64,000 nucleotides of DNA from assembly GCA_026119855.1 (NCBI GenBank), contig JAOWBW010000300.1, forward strand, positions 843,954 to 907,953, given 5' to 3'. Below, piece by piece: positions 47,955-60,780 of this stretch; position 1 is the stretch's first letter; each line of letters starts with the position of its first letter. The stretch comes from Campanula takesimana (lineage: Eukaryota > Streptophyta > Magnoliopsida > Asterales > Campanulaceae). The notes under the pieces are model-generated. The model did no database searches. It saw only the letters and a list, made by a program, of their open reading frames with translations, and was not told where the DNA came from. A program made the position numbers and the translations under genes.

Positions 47955-48011
47955 ATGGCTCCCAAGAAATCTACCTCTACAACATCCAAGAAATCTGAGG
48001 ATCCTCAAATG

Positions 48012-48636
48012 GTAAGATCTCAAACTCAGTTCCGCCATTTCTAAGTCGAAGGTCTGAATGTTCCCCTTTCTGATTCCTCTATGATCCGTTGCTCATTTTT
48101 CAAATTATTTGATGCTATGTGTTCGTTTTACTCATAGCTATTCATATATGTAATTTGTTTTACGATCAATGATCATTTGATATGATTTCTGAGATTTTTT
48201 CGAATTTTATGTCTTTTTAAATTCCCTTTCGTTTTTCTCAGATCCTGGGTGTTTAATGTTGTTGTTACTGCTGTGGTTTACTTGTTTGTGTGTGATTTTT
48301 CATTTCGAACATTTTGATATGTTTTTTATGCATTTTGGAGCACTTTGACATTTTCATGTTCTTAGTGTTCTACATGTATTCGATGCATGATTCTTCATGT
48401 TCTTGATGAATAGTCCTATGATGTGCCTTGGGTTGATTATTGATTGTGTTTCTGCTTTTCGCGCCAATTTTAGGCGTGTAGTTTAAATTTTGTGTTTTTG
48501 GACATTTTTTACCCTTTATATTTATTATTTGTTCTAAGTATGGAGTCTAGTTCATGCGCTGCGCATATCGCTCATGCGCATGCGCTTCTCTCCATGCGCA
48601 TGTCCAGACCTAATTTTCAATTTTGTTTTTGCGCAG
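48012..48636 (+). other. Intron of the SIRE 3' ORF
   Basis: Donor ATG|GTAAGA at 48012 and acceptor TTTTTGCGCAG at 48636 give a 625-nt, T-rich, plant-like intron in phase 0. The acceptor overlaps a TGCGCA word. An early, long intron right after a 19-codon first exon is common in plant genes and is compatible with capture of a host gene. Confidence 0.7.
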
Positions 48637-51014
48637 AATCTTAACTACTTCATTCCCGGTTGGGAAATTGATGCTGGAGATCTTAAGCATGATGCGCTTG
48701 GACGCTATATGATGGAGATCATGGACATTTTTGGAATTCTACCTCTTTTCACCAAGGGCCAGACTTTCATCCTTCCCTCCTACATTGATGAATTCTTCAG
48801 CAACGCAGAAGAAGTTGATCGCGTGTATGATGATATTACAGTTCCTTGCCTCAAAAGTTCAGTTCGCGGGGTTTCTGTAACGATCAACTATGCGCATATC
48901 AGACAGACAATGGGTCTTCCTGCGTGCAATAAGAAGAAGCTATCACAGGATGTGCAAGACAAAGTTGCGCAGAAGCTGATCAAGATCCCTACACTGGTTG
49001 GTCAATACAACAACCACGATAGGAAGGAGTTTGGAGAACTTATGTACCACCTCTGCACTTTGATTGGGGACACCATCAACTGCAAGAATGGGAATAAATC
49101 AACTTTCATTAGCAAGCAGTGGATGTGCTGCGCTGCCATCTACAAGAAGAAGAAGTTAAGCGGTGCTGAAATCATCTTTGATGAGTTAGTGCGTTGCGCG
49201 TGTACAAGAAAAAGGCCGCTGACACCAAGAGGCCACCCAAGTATAAAACTCACTGCAAAATCCTCACTGCTATCTTCATGCGCTTCCCCAAGGTGCGCAA
49301 ATTGGTGGATGAGGACCCCTCTTTAAAGGTTGATGTGACTTCTATGCGCACATATTCTCGCGTGTTCCTTCAGAATTCCAGCGTGAAGTTAACAACTTTG
49401 ATTACTGCATGTACTGGGCTGCTGATCCAGTTGAGCTGTTTGAGGATATTCATCCTGATGACCAAGGGTCACCTCCAACTTCTGATAGTGAGCTCAAGGA
49501 AGCCTCCACATCTGAGTCAGATTCTGAAAATGAATCTTTTTATGAGCCTGTGGTGAGCAAGGTGGGTGATAAGGAGAAAGGCAAGGGTTTGGCTGGTGAT
49601 ACGCCTAAGCGCAAGAAGAAGAAGGCCAGCAAATTTACTGCTGCGCCTGGGATAACTATCAGAGAACCTTCTGCGCCTGTCCAGAAGCGCAAGGCTACAG
49701 ATAACCCTGCGCCTCCTAAGAAATCCAAGAAGGCTAAAGCCACTGCGCCTGAAGAGCAGAAGAGAAGTAAGGCTGATACGCCTGAAAAGAAGAAGGATGA
49801 GAAAAGGAAAGCAAAGGCTGTTGAGCCTGAGGAGAAAAAGAAAAAGAAAAAGAAGGAAAAGGTCTCTAGAACCCTACTGGATGAGTCTGATGAAGACGTC
49901 CACGTAGAAGATGATGCTGCGCCCCTTCCACCTGCGCATAAGTCAACGCGTGCATCTACTCCTCCTGCGCCCCAAGAGGAAGATGAATTTGAAGGTGCTT
50001 TCAATGACCCACTCATCAGCCCTTCCAAATCCACTGGAACCTCTAGGACTGTACCATCTCAGGGGGAGATTCCTAAGGATACGCACAAGGAAACTTCTAG
50101 TGAGGATAATATCCCACTATCTGCAAAGAAGTCTACTCCCAAGCACCAGGTTAAGAAGGTTGCTACCAAGAAACGCGCCTCAAACCGTACTGTGGAAGAT
50201 TTATCTGATGTTGAATCAGATCCTCCAAGGCATTCTCCTTCGCGCACTGAAAAGACTGTGCGTGAAATTGCAAGGGAAGTAAGGCTAGCTGCAATTGCGC
50301 AGAGAAATATTGTGCAGCAAGCCCCACCAGTCTTCATTGATGGTAAAGGATTTGCTCATGATGCGCCTGATCGTACTGTTTATGAGGATGCGCCTATAGT
50401 TTAAGATGGCGAAGATTCAAGCTCAGAAGATTATGAGGTCCATCGTTCTCCTATCCATACGCATCACTCTCCAGTTCATGCGCAAGAGACTCCTGCTGCT
50501 GCTGTCACTCCTATGCAACCTACTGGAGCTTCACAGACTTCCTAATTATTCCTGTTGTAATTCCAGCAACTGCTCCCTCAGATCCCTCAAGTTCAACAAC
50601 TGACATGCGCCAAGTCTTGGCCATGCTTCAGACTATCCAGGCAAATCAATTTGCTGCGCAAACCCAGCATTTCCAGATGGTCACTGCGCAAGCCAAAATT
50701 CAAGAACAGCTGGATGCGCAGTCTGCAAGGCTAGATGCACAAGCCAGTTTACTTCAAGCTATTGATTGTGCCATTAAGGGGGATAGTTCAACAAAGGCAA
50801 CTGGTTCTGCTGCTGCTGATGCGCCGGCAACCAGTTCTGGAGTTGCGCATATGCCTCAACTTTATGAAGCGCTCTGCCATGACTTAGAGCATGACTTTGG
50901 TATTATTACCACTGCGCTCTCAAATATTCCCTCTATGAATGGTTTGTCTGAAGCTCTGAAAACTTTGGAAAATACTCTCTCAAAGGCAATCCAGATTGAA
51001 ACAGCCAAAGTTAT

Positions 51015-53104
51015 TGTCGCGACCCCGGACCCCGCGGGCCCAAGACCGCGATCTGGACGTCGACTCTAAAACCAAAACGGTGAAATACCGAAGTTAAAAA
51101 TTCCATTTGATACCAAAAGGGTGATGATCCAAAGTTTTACGAAACCAAGTTTGATAAAAACCAATTACAACTATCATAAACTTCCACAAGTTTATGCCCA
51201 ACAAAATAAAAATATACAATTCCTAGTGACGTCATTGTTTGGTACAACTATCCCAAAATGGTTACACATTTACATAATGGAAACCAACCTATGACAACCT
51301 TCCCCAAAAGAATGTATCCACACTCGACGTCCTCTTTCTCGTGATCAGCGAGACTATTCCTTAGCACCTGGGGGGGGGTTAAGGAAAAACAAAGATAAAA
51401 GAAAAGGGGGTGAGATAAATCTCAATAAGTTACTAATGCAACTACATGACATGCTATGATGCAATAAGCAATAAGCAATAATAAATATCACATAGCACAT
51501 GGCATTTATCACATATAAGATAGCAGCGGAAATAAACACATAACAAAGGATATAGCCAAGGTTTTCCAAACCGGAACATCCAAATAAAGGATCGCTGCGC
51601 AGCTTCAAAAATCAACAAATCATCATCTTCATAATAGCATGAAAGCCGAAGAGAAAACCCCGGTACCGGAACCAATAACAATGTAATATGCCACAAGGGG
51701 CGGGAGCCATGCCACAAAGTCATGCTCCAAACGTCTCAACCAAGGCCGATCTGGGAGAGGAAAATAAGGGCAAAACAATGGTCGACACCAAAATGGACTT
51801 GGCCGGTGCCATCACAATATCTCACATCGCCCGACACAACCATAAATACCAGCTGGACTTTCAAATAAATGCTAAGTAATAATTACTAGCTTAATTAAAC
51901 AACTTAGGGTTCCAAAGTAGGGAACCATTCCAATTAAATTACCACAAAGGTAAACCAATCCAAACCGCACATTAAAGATGCCCAACATTACCAAAACGGT
52001 ACTTAAATAAATTTCACATCATATTTATTCACAAAAGAACCAAATCCACACAATAAAGTGTTCCACGGTGTTATCTTAAGTTAATTAGAAGGATTAAACC
52101 TAAACTAGTTAAGCCATTTAGTTTAAACAAACGAAAAGGGCAATTTTCCAAGCAGGCGGGCGGGCGGGCGCCTGGGCATAGGCAGGCGGGCGCCTGTTTG
52201 GCCAGAAGGTTTGGGTCACTGGGAAAGGGGGTGCAGGCGGGCGCCTGGGTCAAGGCGGGCGGGCGCCTGGTCAGCGGGCTGGGAGGAAAAACAGAGCTGG
52301 GTTTACAAATTTCCGTACCATTTTCATAACATTTTCACACCATTTTCATAACACCCAAAATCAACACTCCCAACAAGATTCCTAAGGTACCCAAACATCA
52401 TTTAACCAAAAAGGGGACCTTAACAACACCCTTTATCAACCAAAATCAAGAATCAAATCCAACATTCATAAAACCACCATTTTTAACCAAAAACCCAAAT
52501 AAATTCAAAACTCAACCAAACTTCAAATATAACACATCAAACATTATCTAAACATGATATGAACAATTTAGCATAAAAATGGGGGAAAAGTAACTTACTT
52601 GGATTTTCTCAAAGTTGATGGATTTCAAATCTTTTTGATTCTACGCGATCCTATCGACGATCTAAACAATGTTCACGTTTTAAGAAATGAGAGAAGATGA
52701 GAGGAAGAGGAAGAAAATGAAGAGAGAAGTGAGGAGAAGAAAACTTACCCAAAAGCTAGAGAGAGAGGGAGAGTTGGCTGGGAATGGAGAATGGGGTGGA
52801 GTGTAAGAGGGAGAAGGAGGTGAGGGAGGTGAGGGGAGTAGGGGGAAATTATTTTAAAATGTTACAACTAGACCCCCTCCCATACTAACACAATTACTTA
52901 CACTCCCGACTAACAATTAAGACTCAACACTTCCATACTAGCCCCAAACAACTCGAATAAAATGCTAGGCATAATTATTATAACACATAAATTGCACACA
53001 TAATTATTTAAATAAATAATAATTTAAATAAATAAATAAGCAAATAATTAAATAAAAATCATTTAATTACTAATAAAATAGAGTCTAGATTTCGCGTCGT
53101 GACA
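51015..53104 (-). repeat. 3' LTR of the Tekay element (left copy)
   Basis: It is 2090 bp, TGTCGCGACC to GTCGTGACA. It contains four GGCGCC words at 52167, 52189, 52240 and 52262. Confidence 0.95.
52167..52267 (-). promoter_or_regulatory. Two GGCGCC pairs in the Tekay LTR
   Basis: Starts 52167/52189 and 52240/52262, both exactly 22 bp apart, each inside GGCGGGCGCC-type text. The other LTR repeats this at 58887/58909 and 58960/58982. It is the same spacing as in the unrelated Copia elements. Confidence 0.75.
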
Positions 53105-53120
53105 TTCACTCCCCCTTAAA
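53105..53120 (-). other. Polypurine tract of the Tekay element
   Basis: Minus-strand TTAAGGGGGAGTGAA directly abuts the 3' LTR; it primes plus-strand synthesis. Confidence 0.8.
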
Positions 53121-53138
53121 GAAAATTCGACCCGAATT

Positions 53139-56100
53139 TTAACGAGACTCACCTAAAACAAAAAGCCACGGAAATTTCCTCTCGATCTCATCTCGGAGCT
53201 CCCACGTCGACTCCTCGATGTTATGATTCCTCCAAAGGACTCTAACCAACGCGATGCTCTTGTTCCTCAACTCTTGGACTTTAGAATCTAAGATTCGAAC
53301 CGGTCGTTCCTCATAAGTCATATCGGGCTCAATATCCTCCGGTATCCTCGGTAACACGTGAGATGGATCATGAACATACTTCCGAAGCATAGAAACGTGG
53401 AAAACGTTGTGCAACCGGTCCAAGGATGGCGGCAACGCAAGACGATACGCTAGAAGTCCAACCTTTCCCAAAATCTCAAACGGCCCTATAAACCTCGGAG
53501 CCAATTTGCCTTTCTTCCCAAACCTACGAATACCCACCTTCGGAGACACTTTCAAGAATACCCAATCTCCAATCTGAAAACTAAGATCTCACCTTCGGTT
53601 GTCTGCGTAGCTCTTATGTCGACTCTGGGCTGTCTTCAATCTTTCCCAGATAACTTTAACTTTCTCAACCGAATCCCGAAGCAAATCAATACCCACAATC
53701 TTCGCTTCACCAACCTCATCCCAACAAATAGGCGATCTACACTTTCTTCCATACAAGGCCTCAAACGGTGCCATCTCGATACTAGTCTGATAACTGTTGT
53801 TGTAGGAGAATTCCACTAACGGAAGGTGCGAATCCCAAGAATCAGAAAAGTCTATCGAACACGCTCGCAACATATCCTCCAAAATCTTAATAGTCCTCTC
53901 GGATTGACCATCGGTCTGAGGATGAAAAGCCGTACTGAATCGCAAATCTGTACCCAACGCTTCCTGAAACGCCTTCCAGAATCTAGAAGTAAACCTCGGG
54001 TCTCGATCTGACACAATGCTAACCGGAACCCCATGCAATCTAACAATCTCATCAATAAAAAGGGTCGCAAGCTTTTCCATTGAATATCTGATATCAATAG
54101 GTAAGAAATGGGCACTCTTGGTCAATCTATCCACTATTACCCAAACACTGTCATATTTCCTACGGGTACGAGGCAGTCCCGTAACGAAATCCATAGTCAC
54201 ATGCTCCCATTTCCACTCGGGAATCTCTAACGGCTGAAGTAATCCCGCGGGTCTCTGATGCTCGGCTTTGACTTGCTGACACATTAAACACTTCGAAACA
54301 TACTCCGCTATTTCCCTTTTCATATTTAACCACCAAAATTGTTGCTTCAAATCCTGATACATCTTCGTACTACCCGGATGAATAGTATACCTCGATTTGT
54401 GACCCTCATCAAGAACTCTTTGTTTAATCCCATCAACATCCGGAACACACAATCTTCCACGGAATGTCAAAACTCCACTCGAACTCAAAGAAAAATCCTC
54501 GAAGTTCTTTTCCTTCAATTTACCCATTATCTTCACCAACTCGGGATCTTCTTTCTGAGCTTCCCTTATTCTCTGAATTAGGGTCGGAGACACCCTAATA
54601 TTCGCAAAAATAGCCCCATGTCTCGATTCACGAGGAGACCAATCTCGAACATCCTCAAGCATTTTCCATTCACGAACCATCATCGAAGCCACATAAGATT
54701 TTCTACTAATCGCATCGGCTACCACATTCGCCTTCCCCGGATGATAAGAAATCGTACAATCATAATCCTTCAATAATTCCATCCATCGGCGCTGTCGGTT
54801 GTTCAATTCCTTCTGAGAGAAAAGGTATCTCAAACTCTTGTGATCCGTAAAAATTTCAAACCTCGCTCCATAAAGGTAATGCTTCCATTTGTGCAACGCA
54901 AAGACAATAGCCACTAACTCCATATCATGAGTCGGGTAATTCTGTTCACTAGGGGTCAACTTCCTCGAAGCATACGCAATTACTTTCCCATTCTGCATAA
55001 ACACACAACTCAAACCCTCTTTCGAAGCATCACTGTAAATCACTAGACCATCGCTCCCATTAGGCAAAGTCAAGATCGGTGCGGTAGTCAACCTCTTCTT
55101 CAATTCCTCGAAACTCTTGTCACATTTCTCGGTCCACACAAACGGAACATTCTTCCGGGTCAACTGAGTCATCGGAGTAGCAATCCTCGAAAACCCTTCA
55201 ATAAATCTTCGGTAATAACCGGCTAAACCCAGAAAACTACGAATCTCGGTCACTGACTCGGGTCTCTTCCAATCCACTATAGCCTCTATCTTTGAAGGAT
55301 CCACAGAAATCCCATCTTTCGAAATAACATGACCAAGAAATGACTCCTTCTCGAGCCAAAATTCGCATTTGCTAAACTTCGCAAATAATTTCTCCCTCGC
55401 AAGAACGGATAAAACTGTCCTCAAATATTGTTCATGCTCCTCTCGAGATTTCGAATAAACAAGAATGTCGTCGATGAAGACTACCACGAACGAATCAAGA
55501 TAGGGATGGAAAATTCGGTTCATCAAATCCATAAACACGGCCGGCGCGTTAGTCAACCCAAACGGCATAACCAAGAACTCATAATGGCCATAACGAGTGC
55601 GAAAAGCAGTCTTCGGGATATCCTCCGATCGAACCTTCAACTGATGGTACCCATTCCTCAAATCAAGCTTAGAGAAAACCACGGACCCTTGAAGCTGATC
55701 AAATAAATCATCAATATGCGGTAGAGGATACTTATTCTTCACCGTGACCTGATTCAATTTCCGGTAATCTATACACAGTCTCAAGGAACCGTCTTTCTTC
55801 CGCACAAACAAAACCGGTGCTCCCCACGGGGAAACACTAGGGCGGATAAACCCTCGATCAAGCAACTCTTGCAATTGAACCTTTAATTCCTTCAACTCTG
55901 CGGGAGCTAACCTATAAGGCGCTTTCGAAATTGGAGCCGTACCCGGCAAAAGATCTATACAAAATTCTATCTCGCGATCGGGAGGCATATCATACTCGGT
56001 AGAGAAAACATCGGGAAATTCCCGAACTACCCGAACTACCCGAACACTATCCAAACTAGGGGATTCTTTCCTAGTATCAAGAACACTAGCCAAATACCCC

Positions 56101-57623
56101 TCACAACCACTATGCAATAATTTTCTCGCTTTCAAATAAGAAATTAAGCGAACCCTTCTACTCAGAGGACTAGCCTCAAACACAAATTTAGGCACATCGG
56201 GAATAGAAAAAGTAACAGTTTTCTTACGGCAATCAACGGACGCATGAAACTTGCTCAACCAATCCATACCCAAAATGACATCAAAGTCTTGGATAGGAAG
56301 AACTACCAAATCCGCACAAAGGACTCGACCACAAATAACCACATCACAAGCACGAAAGACTCGATCAGAAATCAAGCATTCTCCTATAGGGGTCGACACC
56401 TCTAGCACGTACGGTAAAGACTCGAATGCAGCATTTAACATGGAAGCAAATTGCACAGAAATGTATGAATGAGATGATCCTGGATCTACTAACGCTCGTG
56501 CGCTCACATTAGACACAGAAACAATACCTCCAATAACGGATGGATCAACGGTAGCTTGTTGTTGATTCATTGCAAACACTTTTCCTTGGACTTTGGGCTT
56601 TCCCGTAGCGTCCCTTTTCTGACCCTGAGGAGCCCCAGCTCCTAACCCCGTTGGTTGAATCCTATTCCTCGGACAATCCCTTGCAAGATGACCCATTTGA
56701 CCACAATTGGTGCACCTTCCCTGCTTCTTCCAACAACGGTCCTCAGAATGACCTTCCTTTTGACAATACGCACAAAGCCTCCTAATTTGGTTCCCTTGGT
56801 TCCCGAAAGTGGTACCCAGGTTCCTTAGGATCGGTTGCCCTTGGGACTGAGATTGTCCCCCAAAGTTACCTCGGTTATCGGAACGGTGTTGTGGCTTGCC
56901 TTGAGCTCCTTGCTTACTCGGGTTAGCTACCTCGGTCTTCCTTTTATGCTCCCCAATATCTTACTCTATTAAGTAGGCTCGGTCCACCGCATCTTGGAAA
57001 GTCACAATCCGTTGAGCAATAAGTTGAGTACGGATGGAGGTCTTCAATCCCCGAATGAATCTCATAGCCTTTTGTTCCTCGGTCCTCACCAAATAGTCAC
57101 AATACCGGGCTAATTCTATGAACTTAGCCGAGTATTGTGCTATAGAAAACACACCTTGCTCTAGGTTGAGTAGCTAGATCTCCTTTCGGTTCTGATCAAC
57201 AACCGGAATGAAATGCTCCTTGAATTTGCGCACAAACAACTCCCACGCATGCACCGTGTGAGTATCATCCCAAGTAGCTTTAACACCTTTCCACCAATGC
57301 TCGGCGGCTCCCACAAGCTTGTAAGCCGCGAACCGGACCTTGTCCTCATCCGAACACCCAAATACATCATAAATCTTCTCCATAGACTCAATCCACAACT
57401 CAGCTTTCCTTACATCGGGCTCCCCATCAAATTCAACGGGTTTCAACTTCAGAAATTGCTCCAATCCATAACGGGGTGGTGCTTGCTCTACCCTCGGACC
57501 TTGATCATGTATGGCCTTCATGGACGCCTCGAACATGCCTTGGAACATGGCACGGGCTTCTTCCCTTGTATCATTCTGATTTGCATTACCGGTACTACCT
57601 TCACCACTCCTTCTACGGACCAT
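53139..57623 (-). pseudogene. Tekay gag-pol polyprotein with chromodomain, three premature stops
   Basis: One frame of about 1494 codons starts at ATG 57623 (MVRRRSGEGSTGNANQ). Gag core comes first, then zinc-knuckle text (CAYCQKEGHSEDRC, CTNCGQMGHLARDC) near residues 285-310. The protease site LVDPGSSHSYIS is near residue 380, with DPG where many families have DTG or DSG. Reverse transcriptase has YPLPHIDDLF and the catalytic FIDDILVY near residue 717; RNase H has YSDASKEGL and TDHKSL; integrase has the HHCC-type region (CLMCQQVK) and VIVDRLTKSAHFLP. The C-terminal chromodomain-like part has LVRVLWRNHNIEESTWE. Stops: TAG 57174-57176, TAA 56961-56963, TGA 53589-53591. All lie in the same frame, with no indel seen. 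Confidence 0.95.
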
Positions 57624-57730
57624 TGTAAATAAGTACCTGCATAAAACATCAACCGTTAATCACTCCGCACACTACTACCCACCTAGGTCATACTAATCCA
57701 CCTAGACTTATACTTAGAGCTAATGCCATA

Positions 57731-57742
57731 GCTCTGATACCA
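57731..57742 (-). other. Primer binding site of the Tekay element
   Basis: GCTCTGATACCA on the plus strand is TGGTATCAGAGC on the minus strand, two bases inside the 5' LTR. Confidence 0.93.
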
Positions 57743-57744
57743 AC

Positions 57745-59824
57745 TGTCGCGACCCCGGACCCCGCGGGCCCGAGACCGCGATCTGGACGTCGACTCTAAA
57801 ACCAAAACGGTGAAATACCGAAGTTAAAAATTCCATTTGACCAAAAGGGTGATGATCCAAAGTTTTACGAAACCAAGTTTGATAAAAACCAATTACAACT
57901 ATCATAAACTTCCACAAGTTTATGCCCAACAAAATAAAAATATACAATTCCTAGTGACGTCATTGTTTGGTACAACTATCCCAAAATGGTTACACACTTA
58001 CATAATGGAAACCAACCTATGACAACCTTCCCCAAAAGAATGTATCCACACTCGACGTCCTCTTTCTCGTGATCAGCGAGACTATTCCTTAGCACCTGGG
58101 GGGGGGTTAAGGAAAAACAAAGATAAAAGAAAAGTGGGTGAGATAAATCTCAATAAGTTACTAATGCAACTACATGACATGCTATGATGCAATAAACAAT
58201 AAGCAATAATAAATATCACATAGTACATGGCATTTATCACATATCAGATAGCAGCGGAAATAAACACATAACAAAGGATATAGCCAAGGTTTTCCAAACC
58301 GGAACATCCAAATAAAGGATCGCTGCGCAGCTTCAAAAATCAACAAATCATCATCTTCATAATAGCATGAAAGCCGAAGAGAAAACCCCGGTACCGGAAC
58401 CAATAACAAAGTAATATGCCACAAGGGGCGGGAGCCATGCCACAAAGTCATGCTCCAAACATCGCAACCAAGGCCGATCTGGGAGAGGAAAATAAGGGCA
58501 AAACAATGGTCGACACCATAATGGACTTGGCCGGTGCCATCACAATATCTCACATCGCCCGACACAACCATAAATACCAGCTGGACTTTCAAATAAATGC
58601 TAAGTAATAATTACTAGCTTAATTAAACAACTTAGGGTTCCAAAGTAGGGAACCATTCCAATTAAATTACCCCAAAGGTAAACCAATCCAAACCGCACAT
58701 TAAAGATGCCCAACATTACCAAAACGGTACTTAAATAAATTTCACATCATATTTATTCACAAAAGAACCAAATCCACACAATAAAGTGTTCCACGGTGTT
58801 ATCTTAAGTTAATTGGAAGGATTAAACCTAAACTAGTTAAGCCATTTAGTTTAAACAAACGAAAAGGGCAATTTTCCAAGCGGGCGGGCGCCTGGGCATA
58901 GGCAGGCGGGCGCCTGTTTGGCCAGAAGGTTTGGGTCACTGGGAAAGGGGGTGCAGGCGGGCGCCGGGGTCAAGGCGGGCGGGCGCCTGGTCAGCGGGTT
59001 GGGAGGAAAAACAGAGCTGGGTTTACAAATTTCCTTACCATTTTCATAACATTTTCACACCATTTTCATAACACCCAAAATCAACACTCCCAACAAGATT
59101 CCTAAGGTACCCAAACATCATTTAACCAAAAAGGGGACCTTAACAACACCCTTTATCAACCAAAATCAAGAATCAAATCCAACATTCATAAAACCACCAT
59201 TTTTAACCAAAAACCCAAATAAATTCAAAACTCAACCAAACTTCAAATATAACACATCAAACATTATCTAAACATGATATGAACAATTTAGCATAAAAAT
59301 GGGGGAAAAGTAACTTACTTGGATTTTCTCAAAGTTGATGGATTTCAAATCTTTTTGATTCTACGCGATCCTATCGACGATCTAAACAATGTTCACGTTT
59401 TAAGAAATGAGAGAAGATGAGAGGAAGAGGAAGAAAATGAAGAGAGAAGTGAGGAGAAGAAAACTTACCCAAAAGCTAGAGAGAGAGGGAGAGTTGGCTG
59501 GGAATGGAGAATGGGGTGGAGTGTAAGAGGGAGAAGGAGGTGAGGGAGGTGAGGGGAGTAGGGGGAAATTATTTTAAAATGTTACAACTAGACCCCCTCC
59601 CATACTAACACAATTACTTACACTCCCGACTAACAATTAAGACTCAACACTTCCATACTAGCCCCAAATAACTCGAATAAAATGCTAGGCATAATTATTA
59701 TAACACATAAATTGCACACATAATTATTTAAATAAATAATAATTTAAATAAATAAATAAGCAAATAATTAAATAAAAATCATTTAATTACTAATAAAATA
59801 GAGTCTAGATTTCGCGTCGTGACA
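57745..59824 (-). repeat. 5' LTR of the Tekay element (right copy)
   Basis: It is 2080 bp and nearly identical to 51015-53104; the main difference is a shorter GGGC run beside the first GGCGCC pair. It keeps both GGCGCC pairs. Confidence 0.95.
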
Positions 59825-60286
59825 GTTATAAACACTATTGATAACTTTGCGCCCAGTGAATCCAGCTCCTCAACTGCCTCTTTTGATGCGCTTAAATCTT
59901 ATGTCACTCACTGCTTAGTTCAATTCAGTGATACATTCAATGGCGCAATGAACCAAGCTATGCTGGATATGCAAGCAAGCCAAAATATGGTTCAAGTTGA
60001 GTTGACCAAAACTCTTGCGGATGCGCAGAATGAGATTCTGGATTCTGTTGCTTCTGCTCAGCAATCTCTGGCTAACCAATTTGGTTCCCTTGAGAATACT
60101 TTTAACAGAGTCTCTGAAGACCTTCAGAAAGACAATGATCTGATGCGCTCCGGCATGAAGACATATGTTAATCAGGCTATGGAATACAACGCAAAGTTCC
60201 AAGCTCTCAACATTGAGATAATGGACAAGATTACCAGTCTGCAGAATGAGCTTAGAGAAGCAGTTTCTAGGATCAACATAGACTAG

Positions 60287-60780
60287 AAGTGTAATTCTTT
60301 TTGCTGCGCAAATGTAAGTTTTTGATGCGCAATTTTTGTTTGCCTTTGATTTTTCTTCCTTTGTAAAACTTGTACCTGTAACTCTTATCTTTCAAGTTTT
60401 AATGAGAAGAATGCATCATTGCGCCTTCACAAAACCCTGTTCAATTCAAACTTTTCGTTTGTGGAACATTGCATATTTTATAAACTTCATGCGCATATTC
60501 ATAACTGCTCATATTTCATTGCATGATGTTTAAACATTCAGTTTAAACGCATACTTAAAACTTAAACTCATAACATTTTGTATGCTCTAGATGATATTTC
60601 TGTCTTTCCCATATTATAAGTTATTCGTTTGGATAGACTAGAAATCTATGACATTAGCTAGTGTGTACATTGACTTGAGACATGATTTACCATTTTTCAT
60701 TTCTATGGACATGTTATTATCAAGTACAATGAATTGCCTTTGTTATAGTAGGTAATGGCATCAATCATTTAGGGGGAGAT
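60287..60780 (+). other. SIRE-plus 3' untranslated region and polypurine tract
   Basis: No coding signal is seen after the 3' ORF stop. TGCGCA words lie near 60304 and 60325, with ATGCGCAT near 60489. The purine tract AGGGGGAGAT at 60771-60780 abuts the 3' LTR. Confidence 0.8.

Larger units (their letters stand above)
51015..59824 (-). mobile_element. Tekay/Del-like Gypsy chromovirus, nearly intact
   Basis: It is 8810 bp, flanked by perfect GTTAT repeats (51010-51014, 59825-59829). LTRs of 2090 and 2080 bp differ by roughly 1 percent or less by eye. It has a Met-tRNA primer site, one gag-pol frame ending in a chromodomain, and a purine tract. It is inserted in the coiled-coil part of the SIRE-plus 3' ORF and is among the youngest insertions here. 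Three premature stops inactivate it. Confidence 0.95.
47955..60286 (+). pseudogene. SIRE 3' ORF (env position), two exons, split by Tekay element
   Basis: Exon 1 (47955-48011) encodes MAPKKSTSTTSKKSEDPQM; exon 2 starts at 48637 with NLNYFIPGWEIDAGDLKHD. The first 200 residues (FTKGQTFILPSYIDEFF, VRGVSVTINYAHIRQTMGLP) resemble the domain often called putative plant transposon protein. Lys-rich NLS-like runs (KRKKKKASKF, KKKKKKKEK) near 49600-49860 and acidic/proline text follow, then glutamine-rich coiled coils near 50620-50750 and 59960-60280. Frameshifts lie near 49195, 49385 and 50545, with a TAA at 50402. Tekay is inserted at 51015-59824; the frame resumes and stops at TAG 60284. Spliced length would be about 960 codons. 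I see no signal peptide or membrane segment, so an envelope role is doubtful; a nuclear role is inferred. Confidence 0.7.

Noticed and set aside
48574..48636. Upstream start MRMRFSPCACPD for the SIRE 3' ORF
   Set aside because: It lies within intron-like sequence and its codons are mostly TGCGCA words. The GTAAGA donor after ATG 47955 and the acceptor at 48636 give a more natural start.
49540..50034. 164-codon minus-strand frame rich in F and S
   Set aside because: It is the antisense of the lysine- and glutamate-rich part of the SIRE 3' ORF.
51015..59824. Pair of 2-kb repeats as a segmental duplication
   Set aside because: They are the LTRs of one Gypsy element: TG...CA ends, primer site, purine tract and a GTTAT target repeat.
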